Below the pieces are notes generated by a model. That model saw only the letters and a program-made list of their open reading frames with translations. It did no database searches and was not told where the DNA came from. This document shows, in pieces, positions 45,249 through 54,544 of a DNA stretch of 64,000 bases (positions are counted from its first letter, which is position 1; each line of letters begins with the position of its first letter). This DNA comes from Agromyces larvae (GTDB taxonomy: Bacteria > Actinomycetota > Actinomycetes > Actinomycetales > Microbacteriaceae): positions 1,178,001 to 1,242,000 of the forward strand of contig NZ_CP094528.1 of the NCBI RefSeq assembly GCF_022811705.1, read 5' to 3'. A program made the position numbers and the translations under genes.

Positions 45249-46148
45249 ATGTCCGTCGAGTTCGATACCGCCGCCAAGTTCACCGAGTACGCCCACCCCG
45301 AACGTCTCGTCAGCACCGAGTGGCTCGCCGAGCGACTCGGCACCCCGGGCCTCGTGGTGGTCGAGTCCGACGAGGACGTTCTGCTGTACGAGACCGGCCA
45401 CATCCCCGGGGCGGTGAAGATCGACTGGCACACCGACCTCAACGACCCCGTCGTGCGCGACTACCTGTCGGGCGAGCAGTTCGCCGCGCTGCTGGGTTCG
45501 AAGGGCATCGCCCGCGACACGACGGTCGTCATCTACGGCGACAAGAACAACTGGTGGGCGGCGTACGCGCTCTGGGTGTTCACGCTGTTCGGCCATGAGG
45601 ATGTTCGCCTCCTCGACGGCGGCCGCGACCTGTGGATCGCCGAAGGCCGACCCATCACCACCGAGGTGCCCGAGATCGCGCCCGTCGAGTACCCCGTGGT
45701 CGAGCGCGACGACGCCGCGATCCGCGCCTACAAGGAGGACGTGCTCGCTCACCTCGGCAACCCACTCATCGACGTCCGCTCCCCCGAGGAGTACTCGGGC
45801 GAGCGCACCACCGCCCCCGCCTACCCCGAGGAAGGCACGCTGCGCGCGGGCCACATCCCCACCGCGGCATCCGTGCCGTGGGCGCGCGCCGCCGCCGGCG
45901 ACGGCACCTTCAAGACCCGCGCCGACCTGGACGCGATCTACCGCGACGAGGTCGGCCTGGAAGACGGCGACGAGGTGATCGCGTACTGCCGCATCGGCGA
46001 GCGGTCGAGCCACACCTGGTTCGTGCTCACGCACCTGCTCGGGTTCGACAAGGTGCGCAACTACGACGGTTCGTGGACGGAGTGGGGCAGCGCGGTGCGC
46101 GTGCCGATCGTCACCGGCACCGAACGCGGCGAGGTTCCGGCGCGTTGA
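45249..46148 (+). CDS. Thiosulfate sulfurtransferase (two rhodanese domains)
   Basis: 299 residues. The inactive N-terminal rhodanese domain has [20 protein letters not shown], and the active C-terminal one has [15 protein letters not shown] and the persulfide cysteine in [18 protein letters not shown]. It belongs to the actinobacterial CysA-type sulfurtransferases. ATG at 45249 with AGGAGGAG immediately upstream. The SufE-like gene follows 49 bp later on the same strand, so a sulfur-relay pair is likely. Confidence 0.93.
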   Translation: MSVEFDTAAKFTEYAHPERLVSTEWLAERLGTPGLVVVESDEDVLLYETGHIPGAVKIDWHTDLNDPVVRDYLSGEQFAALLGSKGIARDTTVVIYGDKNNWWAAYALWVFTLFGHEDVRLLDGGRDLWIAEGRPITTEVPEIAPVEYPVVERDDAAIRAYKEDVLAHLGNPLIDVRSPEEYSGERTTAPAYPEEGTLRAGHIPTAASVPWARAAAGDGTFKTRADLDAIYRDEVGLEDGDEVIAYCRIGERSSHTWFVLTHLLGFDKVRNYDGSWTEWGSAVRVPIVTGTERGEVPAR

Positions 46149-46197
46149 CCCGGTCGGTGCGCGGGCGGGCGGCGGCATGCATGGGAGAATCGACCTG

Positions 46198-46647
46198 ATG
46201 GATGCCACGTCGGATGTCACGCTGCCCGCCTCGCTCACCGAGGTCCGCGACGAGTTCCTCGCGCTCGAGGTCCGCGAGCGCTTGCAGCTGCTGCTCGAGT
46301 TCTCGAACGAGCTGCCCGAGCTGCCCGAACGCTACCGTGATCACCCCGACCTGTTCGAGCGGGTGCTCGAGTGCCAGTCGCCGGTGTTCATCTTCGTCGA
46401 GGTCGTCGACGACCGGGTGCACGTGTTCGCCACGGCGCCGTCCGAGGCTCCCACGACGCGCGGGTTCGCCTCGATCCTGGTCCAGGCGCTCGACGGGCTC
46501 ACCGTCGACGAGGTGCTGGCCGTGCCCGCCGATTATCCGCAGTCGCTCGGGCTGGCCGCGGCCGTCTCGCCGCTGCGCGTGCGCGGCATGACCGGCATGC
46601 TCGCGCGGGTGAGGCGTCAGGTCGGCGAGCGGGCCGCCGCCGCGTGA
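46198..46647 (+). CDS. SufE-like sulfur acceptor protein
   Basis: 149 residues with the SufE fold and the acceptor cysteine in RVLECQSPVFIFVEV (E. coli SufE has a corresponding GCQS). SufE takes persulfide sulfur from a cysteine desulfurase; next to a rhodanese it may take it from that enzyme. The ATG at 46198 is used because GGGAGA lies ten bases before it; an upstream ATG at 46177 would place that site inside the gene. Convergent with the alpha/beta hydrolase. Confidence 0.9.
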   Translation: MDATSDVTLPASLTEVRDEFLALEVRERLQLLLEFSNELPELPERYRDHPDLFERVLECQSPVFIFVEVVDDRVHVFATAPSEAPTTRGFASILVQALDGLTVDEVLAVPADYPQSLGLAAAVSPLRVRGMTGMLARVRRQVGERAAAA

Positions 46648-46652
46648 CCGAT

Positions 46653-47906
46653 TCAGCCGACGATCTCGTCGGTGAGGTCGTCGGTCGGCAGCGCGTCCGC
46701 TCGCCCGTCGAGGAACCGCCGCAGCGCTGACGTCCAGCGTTCGGGGTCGTGGTTCCAGAGTTTCGTGTGCCGGGCGCCTTCGAACTCCTCGAAGTCGACG
46801 AGGTCGGGCCGGGCGGCCGCGAGCCGGCGTGAGCCGTCGATCGGCACGAACCCGTCGTCGACGCTGTGCATGAGCAGGATCGGCACGTCGAACTCGTCGG
46901 CGCGCGCCACCACGTCGAGGCCCTCGAGGTCGATCGGCGCGGCGAGGCCGGTGAGCCCGATCGCGGCATCGGTGCCGAGCAGTCGGGTCGTGAGATCGCC
47001 GATCGGGTGCGGCAGGCCGATCGCGCGCCCCTGGAACCGCAGGATGTCGCTCCAGTCGATCGCCGGCGAGTCCAGCACGATGCCGACGAGGCGCTCGCGC
47101 ACCTCGTCGGAACGCAGCACGGCCTGGAGCGAGATCGCCCCGCCCATCGACCATCCCATGAGCACGATGCGGTCGGCGCCGTGCTCGACCGCGTACCGGG
47201 CGGCGGCGACGACGTCGGCCCACTCGGTGCCGCCGAGACCGTACCGGCGGTCGACGCTGTCGGGGGCTTCACCGTCGTTGCGGTACGAGACGAGCAGCGA
47301 GTCCCACCCCGCCTCGCGTGCCGTGTCGACCGCGCGGAGCGCTTCGTGTCGCTTCGCGCCGCGGCCGTGCACCTGCACGACCCAGTTCGAGTTCGGGGTC
47401 GGCGCATCGGCCGGGATGTGCCAGGCCGGCGCCGGCCCGAGTGCGGTTTCGACGACGACGTTCTCGTAGGGGTGTCCGAGTTCCCACGGGCCGAGGTAGT
47501 ACCAGCCGTTCATCCGGCCGCGGCGGGCGCGCTCGAGCCGGCCGAAGTCGACCGCGGTCACCGCGCGGCGCACGGTTCGGCCGTCATCGGCCAGCACGTC
47601 GCCGAGCCGGGCGTGTCCCGATTCGCGATCGAACCAGAATCCGTACCGGCCCGACATCGCGGACTCGGGATTCGACTCGAGGCGGATCTCACCGCCCGCG
47701 AGGTCGACCGACAGGATGCGTTCGTCTTCCTCGCGCACCGCGACCGGCGTCACCACCCGTCTGGCCATGACGACGGTGACGACGGCCGCGGCGGCGGCGG
47801 TCGCCACGGCGACCGCCGCGATCACGAGGCCGGTCGCGGCGGCAGCCGTCGCCACGACCGAACGCGTCTCGACCTCGCGCCCGCGCGGGGCGCTCCAGCG
47901 TGTCAT
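46653..47906 (-). CDS. Membrane-anchored alpha/beta hydrolase
   Basis: 417 residues. An N-terminal span near residues 17-48 (Ala/Val-rich) is followed by about 120 residues of unassigned beta-rich sequence. The hydrolase domain carries the nucleophile serine in IVLMGWSMGGAISLQA, the acid in LMHSVDDGFVPIDGS and the histidine in FEGARHTKLWNH. It resembles the BAAT/prolyl-oligopeptidase-like hydrolases of unknown substrate. ATG at 47906 with GGGGAGAG about nine bases upstream. Divergent from the DUF3000 gene with a 90-bp gap. Confidence 0.85.
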   Translation of the reverse strand: MTRWSAPRGREVETRSVVATAAAATGLVIAAVAVATAAAAAVVTVVMARRVVTPVAVREEDERILSVDLAGGEIRLESNPESAMSGRYGFWFDRESGHARLGDVLADDGRTVRRAVTAVDFGRLERARRGRMNGWYYLGPWELGHPYENVVVETALGPAPAWHIPADAPTPNSNWVVQVHGRGAKRHEALRAVDTAREAGWDSLLVSYRNDGEAPDSVDRRYGLGGTEWADVVAAARYAVEHGADRIVLMGWSMGGAISLQAVLRSDEVRERLVGIVLDSPAIDWSDILRFQGRAIGLPHPIGDLTTRLLGTDAAIGLTGLAAPIDLEGLDVVARADEFDVPILLMHSVDDGFVPIDGSRRLAAARPDLVDFEEFEGARHTKLWNHDPERWTSALRRFLDGRADALPTDDLTDEIVG

Positions 47907-47984
47907 CCGGATCCGCTCTCCCCTGGTCGGCCATCGCATCGAGTCGACCCGGCGCGCCGCGTCTGCTCGTCTCGACCGAGACTC

Positions 47985-47990
47985 TAGTCT
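47985..47990 (+). promoter_or_regulatory. Putative -10 element of leaderless DUF3000 gene
   Basis: TAGTCT, six bases (gcacac), then GTG at 47997. A short inverted repeat GTCTCGacCGAGAC (47969-47982) lies just upstream. Confidence 0.5.
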
Positions 47991-47996
47991 GCACAC

Positions 47997-48584
47997 GTGC
48001 CCGACCGAGCGACACCCCAGTCCCGCGAGTTCGAGGCCGCACTCACGTCCCTCCGTGCGGCCGCACCGCGGCCCGAACTGCGCGTCGAGGAGATCCCCGC
48101 GCCGGGTTCGCTCGCCCCGAATGCGGTGGCTCTCGCGGCCGATGTCTCGTTGTCGGGGCACGGAGCGGATTCGGACCTCGGCACCGGGCGGTTCGTGCTG
48201 CTGCACGATCCCGAGGGGCAGGAGGCGTGGGGCGGGCGGTTCCGCGTCGTGTGCTTCGCGCAGGCACCGCTCGAAACCGACATCGGGCTCGACCCGTTCC
48301 TCGCCGACGTGGCCTGGTCGTGGCTCGTCGACGCGCTCGATGCGCGGGGCGCCCGCTACATCGCCGCGTCGGGCACGGCGACGAAGATCCTCTCGACGGG
48401 ATACGGCGAACTCGCGCGTCAGTCCGACGGCGCGCAGCTCGAGCTTCGGGCGTCATGGTCGCCGCTGGACGCCGAGATCGCGCCGCATGTGGAAGGCTGG
48501 AGCGAGCTCCTGTGCATGCTCGCGGGGCTCCCACCCCGCTCGGAAGGGGTGGCCACCCTACCCAGACGGAGGAAACGTGGCTGA
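47997..48584 (+). CDS. DUF3000 family protein
   Basis: 195 residues of an actinobacterial family of unknown function: FEAALTSLRAAAPRPELRVE at the N-terminus, GRFRVVCFAQAPLETDIGLDPFLADVAWSWL split across the core, and a C-terminal EGWSELLCMLAGLPPR. Almost always found directly before RNase D, as here, where the stop overlaps the rnd start by eight bases. GTG start fits a leaderless mRNA. Family identification is good, function unknown. Confidence 0.9.
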   Translation: MPDRATPQSREFEAALTSLRAAAPRPELRVEEIPAPGSLAPNAVALAADVSLSGHGADSDLGTGRFVLLHDPEGQEAWGGRFRVVCFAQAPLETDIGLDPFLADVAWSWLVDALDARGARYIAASGTATKILSTGYGELARQSDGAQLELRASWSPLDAEIAPHVEGWSELLCMLAGLPPRSEGVATLPRRRKRG

Positions 48585-49773
48585 ATTCCGGGTGATCGCG
48601 TCGGATGACGCGTTCGCCGATGCCGTGGCGCAATTGGCCGACGGTGCCGGACCGGTCGGCGTCGACGCCGAGCGTGCCAGCGGCTTCCGCTACTCGCAGC
48701 GTGCCTACCTCATCCAGATGTTCCGCCGCGGCGCGGGCACCTTCCTGTTCGACCCCACCGAGATCGCCGACTTCGCTCCCCTGGCCGATGCGGTCGGCGG
48801 CGAGGAATGGGTGCTGCACGCCGCCAGCCAGGATCTGGCCTGCCTGCGCGAGGTCGGGCTCGACCCGTCGAGCATCTTCGACACGGAGCTCGCGGCCAGG
48901 CTGCTCGGGATGCCACGGGTCGGACTGGCGTCGGTGGTCGAGGAGTTGCTGGGCGTGAAGCTCGCGAAAGAGCACTCGGCCGCCGACTGGTCGACCAGGC
49001 CGCTCCCCCAGCCCTGGCTCACCTACGCCGCCCTCGACGTCGAGCTCCTGATCGACCTGCGCGATCAGCTCGGCGAACGGCTCGCCGACGCCGGCAAGCA
49101 CGAGCTCGCTGCGCAGGAGTTCGACGCCGTCCTGCACCGCGAGCCCAAACCGCAGGCCGCCGATCCGTGGCGACGGCTCTCGGGCATCCATGCCCTGCGG
49201 TCGGGTCGCAACCTGGCGGTCGCGCGCTCGCTCTGGCTCGCCCGGGACGCGCGCGCGGTCGAACTCGACATCGCACCGGGCCGGCTGGTACCGGATGCCT
49301 CGATCGTCGCCGTCGCCCGCAACCTCCCGGGTACCCGCCGCGCACTCGCCGACCTGAAGGAGTTCACCGGCCGAGCCAGCCGCTCCGAGCTCGACCGCTG
49401 GTGGGCGGCGGTCGACGAGGGGTTGCACACGGCGGATCTCCCGCCGGTGCGGGTTCCGAGCGATGCACTGCCCCCGCCCCGCGCGTGGGCCGCGAGGCAT
49501 CCCGACGCCGATGCCCGCCTGCGGGTGGCGAAGCAGGCCGTGGCCGACGCGGCCGAGCGGTTCGGCATGCCCGTCGAGAACCTCCTGACCCCCGATCATC
49601 TGCGCCGCGTCGCGTGGAAGCCGCCGGCCGACGGATCCGTCGGAGCCATCCGAACCGCCCTCGCCGACCTCGGCGCGCGACCCTGGCAGATTGACGCGAC
49701 CGCACAGATTATCGCCGACGCGTTTGTGACCGCCGCACAATCGGTGGAAGACGCGACGGGCGCCGCTTCGTAG
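48577..49773 (+). CDS. rnd: Ribonuclease D (DEDDy exonuclease with HRDC domains)
   Basis: 3'-5' exoribonuclease. 398 residues: Exo I VGVDAERASGFRYSQRAYLI with D-x-E, Exo II LHAASQDLACLREVG, Exo III YAALDVELLIDLRDQL (the DEDDy tyrosine). HRDC domain at about residues 205-285 (RRLSGIHALRSGRNLAVARS), then a second helical region. GTG at 48577 follows ACGGAGGAAAC, a strong site inside the end of the DUF3000 gene. It is 78 bp before the fadA homologue. Confidence 0.94.
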   Translation: MAEFRVIASDDAFADAVAQLADGAGPVGVDAERASGFRYSQRAYLIQMFRRGAGTFLFDPTEIADFAPLADAVGGEEWVLHAASQDLACLREVGLDPSSIFDTELAARLLGMPRVGLASVVEELLGVKLAKEHSAADWSTRPLPQPWLTYAALDVELLIDLRDQLGERLADAGKHELAAQEFDAVLHREPKPQAADPWRRLSGIHALRSGRNLAVARSLWLARDARAVELDIAPGRLVPDASIVAVARNLPGTRRALADLKEFTGRASRSELDRWWAAVDEGLHTADLPPVRVPSDALPPPRAWAARHPDADARLRVAKQAVADAAERFGMPVENLLTPDHLRRVAWKPPADGSVGAIRTALADLGARPWQIDATAQIIADAFVTAAQSVEDATGAAS

Positions 49774-49851
49774 GATCCGGCAAGCGATTCAGGCCGCTTC
49801 AAGCCCCGTCCGTAGGATCGTGGGGATCCTCATCCGAAAGGGAGCTGCAGC

Positions 49852-51057
49852 GTGGCTGAACGAGCTGACGTCGTATTCGTCGACGGGGTCCGAACCCCGT
49901 TCGGGCGGGCCGGCGAAAAGGGCATGTACTGGAACACCCGGGCCGACGACCTCGTGGTCAAGGCGATCTCGGGTCTCCTCGAGCGAAACCCCAACCTGCC
50001 GAAGGAGCGGGTCGACGAGGTCGCGGTCGCTGCGACGACGCAGACCGGCGACCAGGGTCTGACCCTCGGCCGCTCGGCGGCGATCCTCGCGGGCCTGCCG
50101 ATGACCACCCCCGGGTACGCGATCGACCGCATGTGCGCGGGCGCGATGACCGCGGTGACGACCTCCGGGTCCGGCATCGCGTTCGGCCAGTACGACGTCG
50201 TCATCGCCGGCGGCGTCGAGCACATGGGCCATCACCCGATGGGCGAGGGCGCCGACCCCAACCCCCGATTCGTCGCCGAGAAGCTCGTCGCCCCCGACGC
50301 GCTCAATATGGGCAACACCGCCGAGCGGCTGCACGACCGGTTCCCCGAGCTCACCAAGGAGCGCAGCGACCGCTTCGGCATGCTGAGCCAGCAGAAGGTG
50401 CAGGCCGCCTACGACCGCGGCGACATCCAGCCCGATCTCGTCCCGGTTGCGATCCGCTCCGAGCAGGGCTGGGGCCTCGCCACCGAGGACGAGGGCCGCC
50501 GCCCCGAGACCACGCTCGAGGGCCTCGCGACCCTGAAGACGCCGTTCCGCCCGCATGGCCGGGTGACCGCGGGCAACGCATCCCCGCTGACCGACGGCGC
50601 GACCGCCGCGATCCTCGCCAGCGGCACCGCCGTCAAGGAGCTGGGCCTGACCGCCAAGATGCGCATGGTCAGCTTCGGCTTCGCCGGCGTCGAGCCCGAG
50701 GTGATGGGCATCGGCCCGATCCCCTCGACCGAGCGCGCACTGAAGAACGCGGGGCTGAAGATCGACGACATCGGCCTGTTCGAGCTGAACGAGGCGTTCG
50801 CCGTGCAGGTGCTGAGCTTCCTCGACCACTTCGGCATCGCCGACGACGACCCCCGCGTGAACCCGTGGGGCGGTGCGATCGCGATCGGCCACCCGCTCGC
50901 CGCGTCGGGCGTTCGCCTCATGACGCAGCTCGCCCGCCAGTTCCAGCAGCACCCCGAGGTGCGCTACGGCCTCACCGCGATGTGCGTGGGCCTCGGGCAG
51001 GGCGGTTCGGTCATCTGGGAGAACCCGCACCACAAGCACTACGGAAAGGGCCGTTGA
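49852..51057 (+). CDS. fadA: Acetyl-CoA C-acyltransferase (thiolase) of beta-oxidation
   Basis: Cleaves 3-ketoacyl-CoA to acetyl-CoA. 401 residues: DVVFVDGVRTPFGRAGEKGM, the nucleophile cysteine in IDRMCAGAMTAVTT, NEAFAVQVLSF, the histidine in AIAIGHPLAASGVRLM, and the second cysteine in AMCVGLGQGGSV. GTG at 49852 with AAAGGGAG upstream. It is followed after five bases by the multifunctional FadB-like gene, as in actinobacterial fadA-fadB operons. Confidence 0.94.
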   Translation: MAERADVVFVDGVRTPFGRAGEKGMYWNTRADDLVVKAISGLLERNPNLPKERVDEVAVAATTQTGDQGLTLGRSAAILAGLPMTTPGYAIDRMCAGAMTAVTTSGSGIAFGQYDVVIAGGVEHMGHHPMGEGADPNPRFVAEKLVAPDALNMGNTAERLHDRFPELTKERSDRFGMLSQQKVQAAYDRGDIQPDLVPVAIRSEQGWGLATEDEGRRPETTLEGLATLKTPFRPHGRVTAGNASPLTDGATAAILASGTAVKELGLTAKMRMVSFGFAGVEPEVMGIGPIPSTERALKNAGLKIDDIGLFELNEAFAVQVLSFLDHFGIADDDPRVNPWGGAIAIGHPLAASGVRLMTQLARQFQQHPEVRYGLTAMCVGLGQGGSVIWENPHHKHYGKGR

Positions 51058-51062
51058 GCGCG

Positions 51063-53207
51063 ATGACCGACTACTCGAAGATCGACTTCTCCGACCTGGC
51101 GGCCGCGTTCGAGGGCGACGAGGTCGTCACGCACTCCTACGTGCGCGACATCCGCCTCGCCTCGGGCAAGACGCTCGCCCTGATCACCCTCGACAACGGT
51201 CGCGACCACACGCGTCCGTCGACGCTCGGCCCGGTGACGCTGCTCGAGCTGAACGAGAAGCTCGACGAGCTGAAGGTGCGCGCCGCGGCCGGCGAGATCC
51301 AGGCCGTCGCGATCACGGGCAAGCCGTACTTCCTCGCCGCGGGTGCCGACCTCTCGAAGGTCGGCGAGGTCCCGAGCCGCGACATCGCGCTGAAGATGGG
51401 GCAGCTCGGCCACTTCGTGCTCGGCAAGCTCGGCGAGCTCGGCGTGCCGTCGTTCTGCTTCATCAACGGGCTCGCGCTCGGCGGCGGGGTCGAGATCGCG
51501 CTGAACAGCGACTATCGCACCCTGGATGCCTCGGCGCCGGCGATCGCCCTGCCCGAGGTGTTCCTCGGCATCATCCCGGGCTGGGGCGGCGCATACCTGC
51601 TGCCGAACCTGATCGGCATCGAGAACGCCCTGAAGGTCGTCGTCGAGAACCCGCTGAAGAACAACCGGATGCTGAAGGCGAAGGAGGCGTTCGATCTCGG
51701 CATCGCCGACGTCATGTTCGCGCCCGTCAACTTCCTCGAAGACTCGCTGAAGTGGGCCGACGGCGTGCTGTCGGGCTCGGTGAACGTGAAGCGCCCGAAC
51801 CAGCCCGGCAAGCTCGAGAAGCTCGCCAAGTGGGACGTGGCGATCAGCATCGCGCGGAAGGCCATCGAGGGCAAGCTCGGCACGACGGCGAAGTCGCCGT
51901 ACCGGGCGCTCGACCTGCTGAAGGCCGCCAAGAGCGGCACGAAGGCCGAGGGCTTCGAGCGCGAGGACGAGGCGCTCGCCGACCTCGTGTCGGGCGACCA
52001 GTTCGTGGCATCCATCTACGCGTTCAACCTCGTGCAGAAGCGCGCGAAGCGACCCGCCGGCGCACCCGACAAGTCGCTGGCCCGCAAGGTCACGAAGGTC
52101 GGCATCATCGGCGCGGGGCTCATGGCGAGCCAGTTCGCGCTGCTGTTCGTGCGCCGCCTGCAGGTGCCGGTGGTCATCACCGACCTCGACCAGGCGCGCG
52201 TCGACAAGGGGCTCGCGTACATCACCGACGAGATCGGCAAGCTCGAGCAGAAGGGCCGCATCGACGCCGACGAGGCGAATCGTCTGCGTGCGCTGGTCTC
52301 GGGCACGACCGACAAGGCCGACTTCGCCGACTGCGACTGGGTCATCGAGGCGGTCTTCGAAGACCTCGCGGTGAAGCAGCAGGTGTTCGCCGAAGTCGAG
52401 CCGCACCTCTCCGAGACGGCGATCCTCGCGACGAACACGTCGTCGCTGTCGGTCGAGCAGATCGGCGCGAACCTGGCGCACCCCGAGCGTCTGGTCGGCT
52501 TCCACTTCTTCAACCCGGTCGCGGTCATGCCGCTGCTCGAGATCGTGAAGGCGCCGAAGACCGACGACGAGACCCTCGCGACCGCGTTCGCGACCGCGGC
52601 GAAGTTGCGCAAGAGCGCGGTGCTCACGGCGGATGCCCCGGGCTTCGTGGTGAACCGGCTGCTCGCGAAGGTCATGGGCGAGGCGGCGCGCGCCGTCGAC
52701 GAGGGCACCCCGGTGCCCGTCGTCGAGAAGGCGCTCGCACCGATCGGCCTGCCGATGGGCCCGTTCGAGCTCATCGACCTCGTCGGCTGGGCGGTCGCCG
52801 CGCACGTGCAGGACACGATGGTGCGCGAGTTCCCCGAGCGGTTCTACTCGTCTGAGAACCTGCACGCGCTCGCGAAGCTCGGCGGCCCGGTCGTCGAGAA
52901 GGACAAGCACGGCAAGGTCACCGACCTCACGAAGGACGCGAAGAAGGCGATCACGGTCGGCAAGACGCCGGTCGACGAGGCGACGATCCTGCGCCGCGTC
53001 GAGGACGAGCTGGCTCGCGAGATCAAGCTCATGCTCGACGAGCAGGTCGTGGCTGCGGCCGAGGACATCGACCTGTGCCTGGTGCTCGGCGCCGGCTGGC
53101 CGTTCCAGGCGGGCGGCGCGACGCCGTACCTCGACCGCGTCGGTGCCTCCGAGCGCGCGTTCGGCGACACGTTCCACCACCCGGTGATCCGCGGCGTCGG
53201 CGCGTAA
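51063..53207 (+). CDS. fadB: Multifunctional enoyl-CoA hydratase / 3-hydroxyacyl-CoA dehydrogenase
   Basis: 714 residues. The hydratase domain spans residues 1-290 (FLAAGADLSKVGEV, NGLALGGGVEIALNSDYRTL, VFLGIIPGWGGAYLLP). The NAD-binding domain begins near 345 (VGIIGAGLMASQFALLFVRR) with NTSSLSVEQI, GFHFFNPVAVMPLLEIVKAP and DAPGFVVNRLLAKVMGEAAR. The C-terminal dehydrogenase dimer domain ends near ATPYLDRVGA. It is the central enzyme of fatty-acid beta-oxidation and is coupled to the thiolase. ATG at 51063. A strong terminator follows. Confidence 0.94.
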   Translation: MTDYSKIDFSDLAAAFEGDEVVTHSYVRDIRLASGKTLALITLDNGRDHTRPSTLGPVTLLELNEKLDELKVRAAAGEIQAVAITGKPYFLAAGADLSKVGEVPSRDIALKMGQLGHFVLGKLGELGVPSFCFINGLALGGGVEIALNSDYRTLDASAPAIALPEVFLGIIPGWGGAYLLPNLIGIENALKVVVENPLKNNRMLKAKEAFDLGIADVMFAPVNFLEDSLKWADGVLSGSVNVKRPNQPGKLEKLAKWDVAISIARKAIEGKLGTTAKSPYRALDLLKAAKSGTKAEGFEREDEALADLVSGDQFVASIYAFNLVQKRAKRPAGAPDKSLARKVTKVGIIGAGLMASQFALLFVRRLQVPVVITDLDQARVDKGLAYITDEIGKLEQKGRIDADEANRLRALVSGTTDKADFADCDWVIEAVFEDLAVKQQVFAEVEPHLSETAILATNTSSLSVEQIGANLAHPERLVGFHFFNPVAVMPLLEIVKAPKTDDETLATAFATAAKLRKSAVLTADAPGFVVNRLLAKVMGEAARAVDEGTPVPVVEKALAPIGLPMGPFELIDLVGWAVAAHVQDTMVREFPERFYSSENLHALAKLGGPVVEKDKHGKVTDLTKDAKKAITVGKTPVDEATILRRVEDELAREIKLMLDEQVVAAAEDIDLCLVLGAGWPFQAGGATPYLDRVGASERAFGDTFHHPVIRGVGA

Positions 53208-53219
53208 TCGCAGCGACTC

Positions 53220-53252
53220 CGGAGGGCCCGTGACGATGTCACGGGCCCTCCG
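53220..53252 (+). terminator. Terminator of fadA-fadB
   Basis: Perfect 14-bp stem cggagggcccgtga/tcacgggccctccg with loop cgatg, 12 bases after the fadB stop. Confidence 0.85.
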
Positions 53253-53279
53253 TCGTTGTGTCGGCGCCGACTCGGGTGC

Positions 53280-53299
53280 TAGCTTCTGAACATGTTCAG
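53280..53299. promoter_or_regulatory. tetR -10 element and operator spanning the start codon
   Basis: TAGCTT (53280-53285) stands six bases before the ATG of the TetR gene. The perfect palindrome CTGAACATGTTCAG (53286-53299) covers the transcription start and the ATG itself. Binding there would block its own leaderless transcript. Confidence 0.65.
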
Positions 53300-53972
53300 T
53301 TCTGAGACGGATGGCCCGCTGTCCAAGCGCGAACGCACCCGTGCACAGCTGCGCGAGATCGCCCTGCGCTCGTTCCGCGAGCGCGGCTACGACGCGACGA
53401 CGATCCGGCGCATCGCCGACGAGGCCGGCGTATCGGTGGGCACCACCCACTACCACTTCCCGTCGAAGCACCACCTCGTGCAAGAGCTCTACCTCGACGT
53501 GCAGGAGGCGCACCGGGCCGCGGCCGCACCTCTCCTCGCGGACACCGACGACCTCGTCGAGCGGCTTCGGATCGTCTTCCTCACCGGGCTCGACGGGCTG
53601 GGGCCGTTCCACCCGTTCGCGCCCGAGTTCCTCTCGGCCGCGGTCTCGCCGCGCTCCCCCATCAACCCGCTGTCGGCCGAGTCGGCGCCCGCGCTCGGCA
53701 TCGTGCGCGAGCTGTTCGCGACCGCGGTGGCCGGCAGCTCGCAGCAGTTGCCCGACGAGTTCGCCGAGCGACTCCCCGACGCGCTCGTGCTCGCGCACCT
53801 GCTGCTGGCCCTGTTCTGGGTCTACGACCGCTCCCCCGGGCAGGAACGCAGTCGTCGGCTCGTCGACCGCGGACTGAGGCTGCTGAAGTCGGCGCTGCCG
53901 CTCGTGCGCGTGCCGATCCTGCGGGCACCGCTGCGCGAGCTGCTCGACCTCGTCGGCGAGGTGCGGGCGTGA
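53292..53972 (+). CDS. TetR-family regulator, probably of fatty-acid degradation
   Basis: 226 residues. The HTH runs TRAQLREIALRSFRERGYDA and TTIRRIADEAGVSVGTTHYH, then FPSKHHLVQELYLDVQEAHR. The C-terminal ligand domain is large and hydrophobic. Being directly downstream of fadA-fadB, it may sense acyl-CoA, by analogy with FadR-type TetR proteins; this is inference. ATG at 53292 lacks a Shine-Dalgarno and lies within its own palindromic operator. GTGA overlap with the following membrane protein. Confidence 0.88.
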   Translation: MFSSETDGPLSKRERTRAQLREIALRSFRERGYDATTIRRIADEAGVSVGTTHYHFPSKHHLVQELYLDVQEAHRAAAAPLLADTDDLVERLRIVFLTGLDGLGPFHPFAPEFLSAAVSPRSPINPLSAESAPALGIVRELFATAVAGSSQQLPDEFAERLPDALVLAHLLLALFWVYDRSPGQERSRRLVDRGLRLLKSALPLVRVPILRAPLRELLDLVGEVRA

Positions 53973-54541
53973 GCGATTCGGACGCCGAGCTCCTCCGCCG
54001 CTACCGGTGGCGCAACCCGCGCACCGAGGCTGAGCCGATGGCGTTCACGTTCGCCGAGTTTGTGAGGGGGGCGTTCGCGACATGGGGCTGGTTCCTGCTG
54101 TTCGCCCTGCCGGCGCTGGTCGTCACGAGTGCGGTCCCCGCCGTCTTCGCCGTCGGTCCAGGCACCGGGGGGTGGGGTCCATGGTGGGGATGGGCACTTC
54201 TCTACCTCGTCTACGGGATCCCGATCGTGCTCGTAGTCTCACTCGTCGCGCTCGCCGTTGGCAGCCCGGGCGCGTGGCTGCTCGGATGGTGCCTGCGCCG
54301 CTCCGATCGCATCCGCGTCCACGTGATCGCGTTCGCCGGGTACGGTGTCGCCTTCGGCGTCATGTTCGCCTGGTCACTGGGCTGGATGCTCTCGGGTCGA
54401 ACCGGACTCGATACCGTCGTGTTCCGGTCCCCGTTCATCGCCGCGAGCGGTGCCGCAGCCGCGCTCGGTCGCTACCGTGCGATCGTGCGCACGCGACCCA
54501 AGCCGTTCACCCCGCCCGGCGAGGATATCCCCGAGGAGTGA
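53969..54541 (+). CDS. Hypothetical multi-span membrane protein
   Basis: 190 residues. After a charged N-terminus (LLRRYRWRNPRTEAEPMAFT) there are four hydrophobic segments: TWGWFLLFALPALVVTSAV, WWGWALLYLVYGIPIVLVVS, VHVIAFAGYGVAFGVMFAWS and a weaker one near 165. No recognised family. GTG start at 53969 overlaps the tetR stop, so it shares the TetR transcript. The C-terminus ends PFTPPGEDIPEE in the cytoplasm. Convergent with dxs, three bases apart. Confidence 0.75.
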   Translation: MSDSDAELLRRYRWRNPRTEAEPMAFTFAEFVRGAFATWGWFLLFALPALVVTSAVPAVFAVGPGTGGWGPWWGWALLYLVYGIPIVLVVSLVALAVGSPGAWLLGWCLRRSDRIRVHVIAFAGYGVAFGVMFAWSLGWMLSGRTGLDTVVFRSPFIAASGAAAALGRYRAIVRTRPKPFTPPGEDIPEE

Positions 54542-54544
54542 CCG

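Noticed and set aside
50133..53798. Long open frames antisense or frame-shifted to fadA-fadB
   Set aside because: Same composition argument; the real genes in this span are unambiguous with motifs and ribosome sites.
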